From Streptomyces sp. CB02923 (GTDB lineage: Bacteria; Actinomycetota; Actinomycetes; Streptomycetales; Streptomycetaceae), in the NCBI RefSeq assembly GCF_001905005.1, contig NZ_LWKZ01000001.1, positions 623,775 through 687,774 on the forward strand: 64,000 nucleotides of DNA, in the 5' to 3' direction. The position numbers and the translations under genes are program-made. Positions 49,173 through 57,706 of this stretch are shown here, one piece after another. Position 1 is the stretch's first letter. Each line of letters opens with the position of its first letter. The notes beneath the pieces were generated by a model. The model had not been told where the DNA came from, did no database searches, and was given only the letters and a program-made list of their open reading frames with translations.

Positions 49173-49931
49173 TCAGTTGGTGAAGATGTTGCCCTGGTTC
49201 TGCCCGTGGGCGCCCTGCTGCCCCATGCCGAACTGGGCGGCCAGACCGGAGCCGATGACGGCGTTCTGCGGCGGCAGCAGCTCGCTGGGCTGGACGAGCG
49301 CGTAGCCCTGTCCCAAGAAGCTCAGCTCCCAGCCCTCGCCCGTGCTGCCGCGCCGCCGCCACACGCCCGAGGAGTGCGTCTGCGCCTGCATCTGCACCCG
49401 GAGCGAGGCGGACCAGGCGACCACCGCGTCCGCGTCGGCGTTGACGTACTTGTCCGGGGTGACCTGCATCATCAGCGGCTGGCCCGAGGTCATCAGCACG
49501 ACCTTGCCCCGGCCGGAGATGTTGAGCTGGTACTTGCCGGTGCCGGAGATCCCGTACTGGCTGTCCACCGAGATCACCTCCCAGTGGAGGCCGGAGTCCA
49601 GCGCCAGCACGTAGTTGCTGTCCACGGTCAGGCCGTCGTGGTCGACGTCCATGACGTGCACGTACTGCGCGAGGTTGGCCAGGTAGACGGTGCCCTGCCC
49701 GGAGACGCGCATCAGGTCCAGGCCCTCGCCGGAGGCCGCGCGGGCGCGCTGCTGCCCCGGCGTCTGATAGTTCCCGTCGAATTCCAGCAGGCCCTGGTAG
49801 GCGACCATGCTGCCCTTACGGGCGAGCAGGTCCTCGTGGCCCTGGAGGGCGACCCGCAGCAGCTGCGGGTTCTGCAGCGCGTACCGGTCCTGGGTCTGCG
49901 CCTCGGTGTAGGCGAAAAGCGGACTCTGCAT
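49173..49931 (-). CDS. AIM24-family protein (third of three)
   Basis: 252-residue protein with the AIM24 (DUF124/TIGR00266) beta-sandwich, with characteristic phrases GSMVAYQGLLEFDG, GQGTVYLANLAQYVHVMDV and SWSASLRVQMQAQ. Mitochondrial relatives are membrane-associated; bacterial roles are unknown. It lies downstream of two more AIM24 genes in the same direction with short gaps (21 and 11 bases), so all three are one transcript. The second and third differ from the first by lacking the TerD part. Confidence 0.87.
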   Translation of the reverse strand: MQSPLFAYTEAQTQDRYALQNPQLLRVALQGHEDLLARKGSMVAYQGLLEFDGNYQTPGQQRARAASGEGLDLMRVSGQGTVYLANLAQYVHVMDVDHDGLTVDSNYVLALDSGLHWEVISVDSQYGISGTGKYQLNISGRGKVVLMTSGQPLMMQVTPDKYVNADADAVVAWSASLRVQMQAQTHSSGVWRRRGSTGEGWELSFLGQGYALVQPSELLPPQNAVIGSGLAAQFGMGQQGAHGQNQGNIFTN

Positions 49932-49952
49932 GATGGCTTGACGTCCTCCCCC

Positions 49953-50636
49953 TCAGCCCCGGGCCCGGAGCCGGTCGGTGCTGTCCTCACTGGGCTGTAC
50001 GACGACGAAGCCCTGCCCGGAGAAACCGAGCTGGTACGCCTCGCCGCTGCCGCGCCCGATCATCGAGGACGCCTTGAAGCTGCGCTTGCCCTTCATCTTC
50101 AGGTTCGTCGACCAGGCGACGAGCGCGTCCGGGTCGACGTACGTCTCGTCGTCGCCGCGGCCGCAGTCCACCACGATCGGGGTGCCACGGGAGGTCAGCG
50201 CCACCCAACCGGTGCCCGAGATGCCCACGTTGAAGAGCCCCTGGCCGGCGAACTTCGCCATGCCCTTGACGCGCTGCACGCCCCACTGGAGATGGGCGTC
50301 GAAGGCCAGCAGGCTGGTGCCGTTGACGGAGATCGAGTCACCGTCGAGGTTGACGCAGACGACGTCCGCGCCGTAGTCGGCGAGGTAGAGCAGGCCGTCT
50401 CCGGTGCACTTCATCAGGGGCGCGCCCTCGCCGGTCAGCCACTGGGAGGCCATCTGGCGCACGGCGGGCGGGTTGGGCTCGTACTGGACGAAGCCCTCGT
50501 AGGCGACCATCGAGCCGGTGCGGGCGAACACGTCCTGGCCGCTCTGCATGGCGATCTTCACCATCGCGCTGCCGTGGTTCTCCATACGGGCGGCGGGTGC
50601 GGTCGGGGCGTGGCCCGGAACTTGCTGTTCGTACAT
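49953..50636 (-). CDS. AIM24-family protein (second of three)
   Basis: 227-residue AIM24 protein (FARTGSMVAYEGFVQYE, TGDGLLYLADYGADVVCVNLDG, VNGTSLLAFDAHLQWGVQRV). It is the middle gene of the AIM24 trio, 11 bases after the TerD-AIM24 gene. The three proteins share the repeated QGxV/GxGLLYLAD pattern and may form a hetero-oligomer; this is an inference from their conserved adjacency only. Confidence 0.87.
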   Translation of the reverse strand: MYEQQVPGHAPTAPAARMENHGSAMVKIAMQSGQDVFARTGSMVAYEGFVQYEPNPPAVRQMASQWLTGEGAPLMKCTGDGLLYLADYGADVVCVNLDGDSISVNGTSLLAFDAHLQWGVQRVKGMAKFAGQGLFNVGISGTGWVALTSRGTPIVVDCGRGDDETYVDPDALVAWSTNLKMKGKRSFKASSMIGRGSGEAYQLGFSGQGFVVVQPSEDSTDRLRARG

Positions 50637-50647
50637 GGCGGGCTCCC

Positions 50648-52405
50648 TCAGACCTCGTAGGGCTGGACGACGACGAAGTTTCCGGGCGCGCCGCGGAACT
50701 GGAGGTTCACGGTCTCGCCGGAGTGTCCCGGATACGCGCTGCGGCGCAGGCTCACCTGGCTGGAGATGATCACCTGGGAAGCGGCCGACCAGGCGACGAT
50801 GGCGTTGGCGTCCGCGAAGGTCGTCGGGGTGACCGGGAGGACGACCGGGGTGCCCTGGGTCTTGACGACGACCGTGCCGCTGCCCTGGAACTGCATGGTG
50901 AACAGCGCGCCGCCCGGAATGCCGTGCCCTTCGATACGGCGGGTCTCGTACTGGAGCGACCCGTCGAAGGCGAGCACGCTCTCGGCCGACACGCAGATCG
51001 CGTCGCCCTGGAGCTCGATGGGGTGCACGTGGGCGCTGTTGTCCGCGAAGAACACCTGGCCCTGACCCGTGCAGCGCATCAGCTGCATCTCCTGGCCGGT
51101 GGCGTTGCCCACGATGCGGCCCCGGATGCCGGCGCCCTTGTAGTTGAAGTCGACCTTGCCCTGGTAGAGGACCATGCTGCCCTGGCGGGCGAGCACCGGC
51201 TGGCCGTCGACGCCGAGGTCGGCACGGATCAGCTTCTCGTTCTGCGGGGTCCAGCGCTGCCCCGTAGGAGCTTCGCGGTACTTCTCCAGGACGACGCTGA
51301 GGCCGGGGCCCCCGCTCTGGGGCTGACCGTGCGGGGTGGGCTGGCCGTACGGGGCGGGCTGCCCCTGGGGCGCGCCATACGGGGCCGGGATGGGCTGGCC
51401 GGGGAACTGCTGGCCCTGCTGGCCGTACGGGAGCTGGGGCGGAGCTTGGGGCGCCTGAGGCGGCTGCCCCGGCTGGCCGTACGGCGGCGGTGCCTGCTGG
51501 TACGGGTCCTGGCCGTACGGCGGCTGCTGCACGGGGAACTGGCCGGGCGGTGCGATCGGAGCCGCGATGGTCGGGGCTGAGTGCACCTGCGGCGCCGACT
51601 GCTGAGGCGGCTGGGCCTGCGGTGGCGGCTGAGGCGGCTGCGCCTGGGCCGGAACCTGCGGCTGGGGAGGGGGCGGGGGCTGCTGGCCCTGGGGACCGCC
51701 TAGAGGCGCGCTCGGAGGCGCGCCGAAGGCCGGGGCGGGCTGCTGCGGTACGGCGGGAGCCGGGGCGGGCTGCCCCTGTGCCGCCGGAGGGGCGAAGCCC
51801 GGCGGCGGCTCGGAAGCCTTGGGCGGCGCGAAGCCCGGCACGTCACCCTGCGGCGCGGGCTCGGCCGCGGGCTCTTCCTCCGCGACCTCGCCGCCGAAGT
51901 TCTTCAGCAGCGCCTCCAGGCCGCCGTCGAAGCCCTGCCCGACTGCGGCGAAGCGCCACACGTCCTTCAGGTAGAAGTCGCCGAGCATCACGGCGCGCTC
52001 GGTGCTGAACTCGGCGCCGTTGAACGCGTAGCGGGCGACTTCCTCGCCGCCGGCGACGATGCGCAGGTAGCCGGGGCCGACCTGGGACATCTGGCCCGCG
52101 CCGTCGAGCGTGGCGGTGAAGGAGAGCTTCTGGATGTGCTGCGGAATCCGGTCGAGCGTGACCCGGAAGGACTCGGTGTCGCCTGCCTGGGCGCCCAGCA
52201 GCTGGACCGACCCCTCGGGCGACGCGGGCTGGTTGAAGAAGACGAAATACCGGTCGTCGGAGAGCTGCTCGTTCGCGTCGAGACCGAAGCAGCTGATGTC
52301 GAAGGTCAGCCCGGGACCCGCGATCTGCACACCCACGTACAGATCCGTCCCGGCCGTCAGGTCACTGATCTTGGCCTTGTGGCCCCGCTGGAATTCCCTG
52401 GCCAT
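50648..52405 (-). CDS. TerD-AIM24 fusion protein with Pro/Gln-rich linker
   Basis: 585-residue protein: TerD domain (about residues 1-175) with the calcium-binding stretch DISCFGLDANEQLSDDRYFV, a Pro/Gln/Gly-rich linker of about 200 residues with YGQ repeats, and a C-terminal AIM24 domain (about 375-585, GSMVLYQGKVDFNYKGAGI). TerD proteins take part in tellurite and stress responses and are calcium-binding. ATG 52405 gives MAREFQRGHKAKISDL. It is the first gene of the AIM24 trio. The fused architecture suggests a coupling of TerD signalling to the AIM24 complex. Confidence 0.9.
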   Translation of the reverse strand: MAREFQRGHKAKISDLTAGTDLYVGVQIAGPGLTFDISCFGLDANEQLSDDRYFVFFNQPASPEGSVQLLGAQAGDTESFRVTLDRIPQHIQKLSFTATLDGAGQMSQVGPGYLRIVAGGEEVARYAFNGAEFSTERAVMLGDFYLKDVWRFAAVGQGFDGGLEALLKNFGGEVAEEEPAAEPAPQGDVPGFAPPKASEPPPGFAPPAAQGQPAPAPAVPQQPAPAFGAPPSAPLGGPQGQQPPPPPQPQVPAQAQPPQPPPQAQPPQQSAPQVHSAPTIAAPIAPPGQFPVQQPPYGQDPYQQAPPPYGQPGQPPQAPQAPPQLPYGQQGQQFPGQPIPAPYGAPQGQPAPYGQPTPHGQPQSGGPGLSVVLEKYREAPTGQRWTPQNEKLIRADLGVDGQPVLARQGSMVLYQGKVDFNYKGAGIRGRIVGNATGQEMQLMRCTGQGQVFFADNSAHVHPIELQGDAICVSAESVLAFDGSLQYETRRIEGHGIPGGALFTMQFQGSGTVVVKTQGTPVVLPVTPTTFADANAIVAWSAASQVIISSQVSLRRSAYPGHSGETVNLQFRGAPGNFVVVQPYEV

Positions 52406-52520
52406 ACGTAACGACCGTCCCCCGCTCCCGCTCCGCGCTCTGATGACGTCGCGCCAGGCTAACCGCTGCCGCCGACAGCGGGCGATGCCGGGCAGCGGCG
52501 CGAACCGGGCGGAATGGGCC

Positions 52521-53120
52521 CTATTCCGTACGGGCCGCGGGCAACTGCGGCAGCCGCTCCGCCGCGACCACCCCTTCGAGATAGCCGCGCGCACGCTCCG
52601 TACGCGGGTATGACTCCAGGAGCTGCCAGAAACGCTGTCCGTGACCGGGGACGAGCAGATGCGCCAGTTCGTGGAGGAGTACGTAGTCGACGACGTACTC
52701 CGGCATGCCCTGGAGCCGGTGCGAGAGGCGGATGCTGCCCTCGGCGGGCGTGCAGGAGCCCCAGCGGGTGTTCTGGTTGGTGACCCAGCGCACCGTGCCG
52801 GGCCGCGCGCGGCCGCCCAGGTACTGCTCCGACAGGCGCTCGGCGCGCTCGGCCAGCTCGCCGTCGCCGAGCTTGCGCCTGCTCTCCTGCGCGGCGAGCT
52901 TGTCCAGCATCACCGTCACCCAGCGCCGCTCCTCGGTCTCGGACATCCGGGCCGGGATCAGCACGATGGTGCGGTCGCCCTCGCGGTAGGCGGAGACCGT
53001 ACGGCGCCGCCGCGAGCTTCTGCGGACCTCGACCGCGCTCGCCACGGAGCCCTCGGTCGCGGGGCGCGCGGCGGTCCTGCGTTGGGGATCTGCGGCTCGG
53101 CGCAAAGGGTCGGCGGGCAC
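52521..53120 (-). CDS. YgjP/SprT-like zinc metallopeptidase (DUF45)
   Basis: 199-residue protein of the YgjP metallopeptidase family. The zinc motif HELAHLLVPGHGQRFW (HExxH then H) lies near residue 150, and the preceding NQNTRWGSCTPAEGSIRLSHRLQ is the usual family segment. The start at GTG 53120 gives VPADPLRRAADPQ; the first 40 residues are not conserved and a shorter start is possible. It is cytoplasmic, function unknown. The gene lies 115 bases upstream of the AIM24 trio in the same direction. Confidence 0.88.
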   Translation of the reverse strand: MPADPLRRAADPQRRTAARPATEGSVASAVEVRRSSRRRRTVSAYREGDRTIVLIPARMSETEERRWVTVMLDKLAAQESRRKLGDGELAERAERLSEQYLGGRARPGTVRWVTNQNTRWGSCTPAEGSIRLSHRLQGMPEYVVDYVLLHELAHLLVPGHGQRFWQLLESYPRTERARGYLEGVVAAERLPQLPAARTE

Positions 53121-53309
53121 GCCCCGACGTTACCCGCTGCCCGCACGGGAAGTCCCGCCCTCGGGTTCTGCCATGCGCCCGAAACACTCAGAGGCAGGTA
53201 CGGCTTGTACGACTATTGCCTGCCGGCTGTGGATAACTTCCGATGCCCGCGCGGCGGCCGGGGGATGCTGAAGGCCGCTGGACGGAATGCGATCGACGGG
53301 GGGCGGCTC

Positions 53310-54455
53310 ATGTATCCGATGCTCAAGCCCGCGCTGCGGCGCGGATGGCGGAACCGGGAAACGGTGCGGTTCGGCGTGGCGCCGGCACACGCGGTGGAAC
53401 TGGGCCCGGTGGACACGGCCACCGGGAGTTTTCTGGCCTTGATCGACGGCACACGCAGTCTGGAGCAGCTGGGGGACGCCGCCGAATCACTGGGGCTGCC
53501 GGCCGAGAGCGCGCGGCGGGTGGTGGACCGGCTGGGGCGGGCCGGCCTGCTCGACGCCCCGTCGGCGGGCGGACCGGCGGCGGACACGGTGCGCGCGGAC
53601 TCCGCTGCCTTCGGCCGGCTCCGGGCGGATCTCGCGTCGCTGTCCGTGCGGCATCCCGAGGTCGCGGGCGGACTGGAGCGGATGGGGGCGCGCCACGCCA
53701 TACGAGCGCGGGTGCGCGGCGCGGGCCGGGTGGGTGCCTCGGTCGCGGCCCTGCTGTCGGCGGCGGGCATCGGGCGGGTGGAGGTGCAGGACGGCGGGAA
53801 GGTCGAGCCCTGGGACGTCGTGCCGGGCGGGGTGCGGGCGGAGCAGATCGGTGTGCGCCGGGACACCGCCGCCCGCAGTCTGGTCCACCGTGCCTCGCCC
53901 TGGTCGCGTGGGCCCCGCCCCGGCGGCGGGTCTTCGGAAGCGGGCGAGCCGGGCCTCGGGCTCGTCGTGATCGCACCGCGCGACGGCCTCGCCGCCTATG
54001 CCCCCGATCCGGCCCTGTGCGAGCCCTTCCTGGCGGCGGGCATCCCCCATCTGTTCGCCGGGGTGGTCGAAGGGACCGCGGTGGTGGGTCCCTTGGTCCT
54101 GCCGGGCGGCTCGTCCTGCGCGGGCTGCCTGGAGCTGCGGCGTACGGACGCGGAGCCGGCCTGGCCGCGGCTGCTGGCCCAGTGGCGGTCGGGGCGCGGC
54201 GCGCCGGCCGTTCCGGCCTGCGACGCGGCTCTGGCGACGACGGTGGCGGGGCTGGCTGCCGTACAGGCGCTGGCGTTTCTGGACGGTCAGTTGCCACCCT
54301 GCACGGGTGCCCGGATGGAGGCCGCGCTGCCCTGTGCGGACTGGCGGACGACGCGGATCGCGCCGCATCCGGAGTGCGGCTGCGGCGCGGCGGGACCGTC
54401 CGGCACCACGGGCGCCTCGGATCCGCGTCGGCGACACGTAACAATGGCGGAGTAA
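53310..54455 (+). CDS. ThiF/E1-like protein with altered adenylation residues
   Basis: 381-residue protein with an N-terminal winged-helix-like part and an E1/ThiF nucleotide-binding domain (about 150-290, VRGAGRVGASVAALLSAAGIGRVEV). The usual DxDxV..SNLxRQ that binds ATP and magnesium is replaced by DGGKVEPWDVVPGG, and cysteines CAGC and CGC form a zinc site. It may therefore bind a peptide or ubiquitin-like partner without adenylating it, as some RiPP-leader-binding proteins do; no such peptide is nearby. ATG 53310 (MYPMLKP) is chosen by comparison with other Streptomyces. Confidence 0.82.
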   Translation: MYPMLKPALRRGWRNRETVRFGVAPAHAVELGPVDTATGSFLALIDGTRSLEQLGDAAESLGLPAESARRVVDRLGRAGLLDAPSAGGPAADTVRADSAAFGRLRADLASLSVRHPEVAGGLERMGARHAIRARVRGAGRVGASVAALLSAAGIGRVEVQDGGKVEPWDVVPGGVRAEQIGVRRDTAARSLVHRASPWSRGPRPGGGSSEAGEPGLGLVVIAPRDGLAAYAPDPALCEPFLAAGIPHLFAGVVEGTAVVGPLVLPGGSSCAGCLELRRTDAEPAWPRLLAQWRSGRGAPAVPACDAALATTVAGLAAVQALAFLDGQLPPCTGARMEAALPCADWRTTRIAPHPECGCGAAGPSGTTGASDPRRRHVTMAE

Positions 54456-54489
54456 CCCCGGTTGGGGACAGTGTGAGTTGGAGGGGCGA

Positions 54490-55890
54490 ATGTCAGATCT
54501 TCCCCGCAAGGCGGTCACCCGTACCGCCAAGCTGGCCGCGCTGCCACTGGGATTCGCCGGCCGCGCCACCTGGGGGCTGGGCAAGCGGATCGGCGGCAGA
54601 TCGGCCGACATCGTCGGCCGTGAGCTCCAACAGCGGACCGCCGAACAGCTCTTCCGGGTGCTCGGCGAGCTGAAGGGCGGAGCCATGAAGTTCGGGCAGG
54701 CACTGTCCGTCTTCGAGTCGGCGCTGCCGGAGGAGATCGCCGGTCCGTACCGCGCCGCGCTCACCAAACTTCAGGAAGCCGCGCCGCCCATGCCGACCGA
54801 TTCGGTGCACGCCGTACTGGCGGAGCGGCTGGGCGAGGACTGGCGCGAGCTGTTCACGGAGTTCGACGACAAGCCGTCGGCCGCCGCGTCGATCGGGCAG
54901 GTGCACCGCGCGGTCTGGCACGACGGCCGCGCGGTGGCCGTCAAGGTGCAGTACCCGGGAGCGGGCGCGGCGCTGCTGTCCGATCTGTCGCAGCTGAGCC
55001 GGTTCGCCCGGCTGCTCGGTCCGCTGATCCCCGGCATGGACATCAAGCCGCTGATCTCCGAGCTGCGCGACCGGGTCTCCGAGGAGCTGGACTACTCCTT
55101 GGAGGCGGAGGCCCAGCAGGCCCACGCCGAGGAGTTCGCCGACGATCCCGACGTGCTGGTGCCCGCGGTGGTCCATCAGAGTGACCAGGTGCTGGTGACC
55201 GAGTGGATGGGCGGCGTCCCCCTCTCGGAGATCATCGCCAACGGCACCCGGGAGGAGCGCGACCGGGCCGGGCAGCTCCTCGCCCGCTTCCTCTTCTCCG
55301 GCACCGCTCGCACGGGCCTGCTGCACGCCGACCCCCACCCGGGCAACTTCCGGCTGCTGACCGGCGACGCCCCCGACGGCCCGGCGGAGACATGGCGGCT
55401 GGGCGTCCTGGACTTCGGCACGGTCGACCGGCTGCCGGACGGTCTGCCGTCGACGATCGGCGCCTCACTGCGCATGACCCTCGACGGCGAGGCCGAAGCG
55501 GTCTACGAGCTGCTGTGCGAGGAGGGCTTCGTGAAGGAGTCCATCGAGCTGGACCCCGACGCGGTGCTGGACTACCTGCTCCCGATCATCGAACCGGCGC
55601 AGGTGGACGACTTCACCTTCACCCGCTCCTGGATGCGCACCCAGGCCGCGCGCATCGCCGACCCCCGCTCCCCCGCCCACCAACTGGGCCGACAGCTCAA
55701 CCTGCCCCCCTCCTACCTGCTCATACACCGCGTGACGCTGAGCACGATCGGCGTCCTGTGCCAGCTGGGAGCCACCGTCCGCCTGCGCGACGAGCTGGAG
55801 GCCTGGCTCCCGGGCTTCCGCCCCGCCGACGCCTCCGGCCCGTCCGTTCCCGAACAGCACCACCCCACGGCGGAGGAGAAACCGGCCTGA
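54490..55890 (+). CDS. ABC1/AarF (UbiB-like) atypical kinase
   Basis: 466-residue protein of the ABC1/ADCK family. The family marks are visible: KxGQ in AMKFGQALSVFESALPEE, AAASIGQVHRAVW (lysine-binding Ala-rich loop), VAVKVQYPG, and the catalytic LLHADPHPGNF with VLDFGTVDRL. Relatives act in isoprenoid or quinone metabolism. It follows the ThiF-like gene by 34 bases. ATG 54490 has GGAGGGG at a 4-base spacing. The role in menaquinone-using Streptomyces is unknown. Confidence 0.92.
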   Translation: MSDLPRKAVTRTAKLAALPLGFAGRATWGLGKRIGGRSADIVGRELQQRTAEQLFRVLGELKGGAMKFGQALSVFESALPEEIAGPYRAALTKLQEAAPPMPTDSVHAVLAERLGEDWRELFTEFDDKPSAAASIGQVHRAVWHDGRAVAVKVQYPGAGAALLSDLSQLSRFARLLGPLIPGMDIKPLISELRDRVSEELDYSLEAEAQQAHAEEFADDPDVLVPAVVHQSDQVLVTEWMGGVPLSEIIANGTREERDRAGQLLARFLFSGTARTGLLHADPHPGNFRLLTGDAPDGPAETWRLGVLDFGTVDRLPDGLPSTIGASLRMTLDGEAEAVYELLCEEGFVKESIELDPDAVLDYLLPIIEPAQVDDFTFTRSWMRTQAARIADPRSPAHQLGRQLNLPPSYLLIHRVTLSTIGVLCQLGATVRLRDELEAWLPGFRPADASGPSVPEQHHPTAEEKPA

Positions 55891-55938
55891 CGCGTACGGA
55901 GGATCGACTCCCCCCACGCGGCGCCCCCACATGACGGC

Positions 55939-56058
55939 CCGCCGCGTGGCGGTCCACTGCATGGCGATCCACCGCGTGGCGATCCACCGCATATCGGTCC
56001 GCCGCATGGCGATCCACCACATGGCGATCCACCGCGTGGCGATCCACCGCGCGTGGCC
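55939..56058. repeat. 15-bp tandem repeat, about eight copies
   Basis: Units such as CCACCGCGTGGCGAT repeat every 15 bases from 55939 with small changes. A 12-bp tandem TGCGGGGCGTAC (two copies) follows. The region is in a gene-free gap of about 200 bases; the repeat is in one phase without stops in one reading direction but no coding gene is recognised. Confidence 0.8.
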
Positions 56059-56097
56059 CGCTGCGGGGCGTACTGCGGGGCGTACTGCGGACCGCCT

Positions 56098-56298
56098 TCA
56101 CCGTGTCGGGATCGGGTCCAAGTGGGACTCGATGACGCGGAGGTTGGCGCGGGTGCAGGTGTCGCAGAGGTGCTGGCGGGTGCCGTGGGCGATGGTGCAG
56201 GTCCAGGTGGGCGGAGTGCCCTCGGCGGTGGTGCCGCACTGGGCGCACACCGCGTTGCCGGTGGTCAACTCCGCCTGTTCATACGTCTTCTGGTTCAT
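56098..56298 (-). CDS. Small zinc-ribbon-like protein
   Basis: 66-residue protein with two cysteine pairs, CAQC (residues 18-21) and CDTC (about 45-48), spaced as a zinc ribbon around WTCTIAHGTRQHL. Similar small proteins are scattered over Streptomyces genomes. The start MNQKTYEQAELTTGNAV follows ATG 56298 with no strong ribosome site. Function unknown; the composition and paired cysteines argue for a real gene. Confidence 0.7.
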   Translation of the reverse strand: MNQKTYEQAELTTGNAVCAQCGTTAEGTPPTWTCTIAHGTRQHLCDTCTRANLRVIESHLDPIPTR

Positions 56299-56459
56299 CA
56301 GCCGACAATATCCCCGTCACTGCCGGGAAAGGGGGCACAACGCCTCAGAGGCCGCCCAGTTGGACAGCCCCTGAGGTACGTGGTGTTGCGTGGTCGCGTG
56401 ATGCGGCGAAGGCACCGCCGGGCAGCCCGGCACCGTACGGATGCCGGGCTGCCGGTGGG

Positions 56460-56792
56460 TCACTGCATGACGGCCATGGCCAGAGCGCGCCGGGCGCGCA
56501 GCGACGCCCGCTCGGCGCGGCGCTGCATGCGCCGGGCCGTGGCGAGGTGCTGGGCCCTGCGTTCGGACTCGGCCTCCCGCAAGCGCTCTTGCATATGTGC
56601 GCGAGCCAGGGCTTCTGGGATGAGTTGCATTTCACGGGTCCTGTTCTGGCGCGACTCGATCACGCCGGAGTTCGCGGGTGCGGTGCTGTCGGTCAGGCTG
56701 GGGTTGTTCATCGGGTCCTGCTTCTGGGGGTCCCGCTGGGCGGGACGGTCGATCGTTCCGGTGCCGCTGGTGTAGGTGCCGCTGAGATTCAT
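56460..56792 (-). CDS. Arg-rich helical protein coupled to wblC
   Basis: 110-residue protein starting at ATG 56792, which overlaps the wblC stop as ATGA. The N-terminal half is polar (MNLSGTYTSGTGTIDRP), the C-terminal half is a long Arg/Ala/Glu-rich helix (ARAHMQERLREAESERRAQHLATARRMQRRAERASLRARR) that may form a coiled coil. No domain recognised. Tight coupling with wblC suggests it is made whenever the antibiotic-stress regulator is induced. Confidence 0.7.
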   Translation of the reverse strand: MNLSGTYTSGTGTIDRPAQRDPQKQDPMNNPSLTDSTAPANSGVIESRQNRTREMQLIPEALARAHMQERLREAESERRAQHLATARRMQRRAERASLRARRALAMAVMQ

Positions 56793-57142
56793 GCCGCGAC
56801 CGGGTTCTTGCGCGGACGGCCACGCGGACGCTTGCGGGGCACCACGACGCCCTGGACGAACAGTTCGCCGCCCCAGACGCCCCAAGGCTCACGACGGTCC
56901 TTGGCGCCGGCGAGACACGCCTCGCGCACCGGACAGGTCTGGCACAGGGACTTGGCGTACTCCACGTCGGCCGGGGTCTCGGCGAAGAAGACCTCCGGGT
57001 CGTAGGTACGGCACGGCACGGCGGCGCCGAGTCGGTCGATCTCGTCGTCGAGCTCGGTGAGGGGCAGCAAGGGGGTCTCCTGGGAGTCGGGCGGGGGAAT
57101 CAGGTCGGTGGCGACGGACGGGGTGTGCGTCTGGAGTTGCAC
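56789..57142 (-). CDS. wblC: WhiB-family antibiotic-stress regulator WblC (WhiB7)
   Basis: 117-residue WhiB-type iron-sulfur regulator. Four cysteines (CRTYDPEVFF, CQTCPVREAC) hold the cluster, followed by the GVWGGE turn and the C-terminal AT-hook RPRGRPRKNPVAA, which marks the WhiB7/WblC branch. It partners the principal sigma factor to activate intrinsic antibiotic-resistance genes in response to translation inhibitors. The start lies after a leader of about 560 bases containing a uORF and terminator; its promoter carries an AT-rich element as in other WhiB7 genes. Confidence 0.96.
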   Translation of the reverse strand: MQLQTHTPSVATDLIPPPDSQETPLLPLTELDDEIDRLGAAVPCRTYDPEVFFAETPADVEYAKSLCQTCPVREACLAGAKDRREPWGVWGGELFVQGVVVPRKRPRGRPRKNPVAA

Positions 57143-57201
57143 GGTGGTGTGTTCCTCGTCTGTTCGGCCCGGCTGGTGGCTGGGCGCGTGGGCAAAGCAA
57201 A

Positions 57202-57236
57202 AGGGCCGCGGATCCCGGTGTGGGTTCCGCGGCCCT
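57202..57236 (-). terminator. Intrinsic terminator in the wblC leader (attenuator)
   Basis: On the minus strand an 11-bp stem (AGGGCCGCGGA at 57236-57226 and TCCGCGGCCCT at 57212-57202) is followed by CTTTTGCTTTG, a U-tract. It lies 60 bases before the wblC start and 27 bases after the uORF stop, so ribosomes stalled in the uORF could prevent its folding. Confidence 0.85.
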
Positions 57237-57262
57237 GGAAGGTGCCGACCTGATCATGCCAA

Positions 57263-57595
57263 TCAGGCTGGATCTCTCCAGGGTTCGTGCCCGCGGTGGG
57301 CCCACATGTCCTGCTGCGTCTCGTACTGCTCCCGGGATTCGGCACCGTTGGCCGCCGCGTGGGCAAAGGCATGCGTATTCGCTGCCTGTGCCGTCGCTGC
57401 TACTGCGGGTGCCTGGGTCGGTCGCTCGTCGCACTTGGCCTCGGGCAGGAACACCGAGGAAGCGGCACGGGAGACCTGAAGACCGGACAGTCGACCGGAG
57501 CCGGACAGACCGGTACCCAGAAGCGAGGCACCGAGCGGGCAGGTGGCGACGACCGAACGATCGGTCATTTTCTGGGTCTCGATGAAGCTGATCAC
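57263..57595 (-). CDS. Leader open reading frame (uORF) of wblC
   Basis: 110 codons from GTG 57595, with a strong ribosome site GAGGAGG eight bases upstream. The product begins MISFIETQKMTDRSVVATCPLG and ends HRGHEPWRDPA; it has no known domain. Its stop is 27 bases before the attenuator stem. In Streptomyces and mycobacteria the whiB7-type leader controls read-through by translation of a uORF, so this is the likely sensing peptide of the system. Whether the peptide itself has a role is unknown. Confidence 0.65.
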   Translation of the reverse strand: MISFIETQKMTDRSVVATCPLGASLLGTGLSGSGRLSGLQVSRAASSVFLPEAKCDERPTQAPAVAATAQAANTHAFAHAAANGAESREQYETQQDMWAHRGHEPWRDPA

Positions 57596-57706
57596 TGGTC
57601 TCGCCTCCTCTCGGCGTCTCGAAGGACCGGGAAACCCGGTCCGGGCTTGTTCAGTACAACACGAATCCAGCGGATCCCGGAAGGCCCGTTGTTCTCGTGC
57701 CTGTGA

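Noticed and set aside
55939..56090. Tandem repeats considered as a CRISPR array
   Set aside because: The 15-bp and 12-bp units are directly adjacent without spacers, and no cas genes are in the window.
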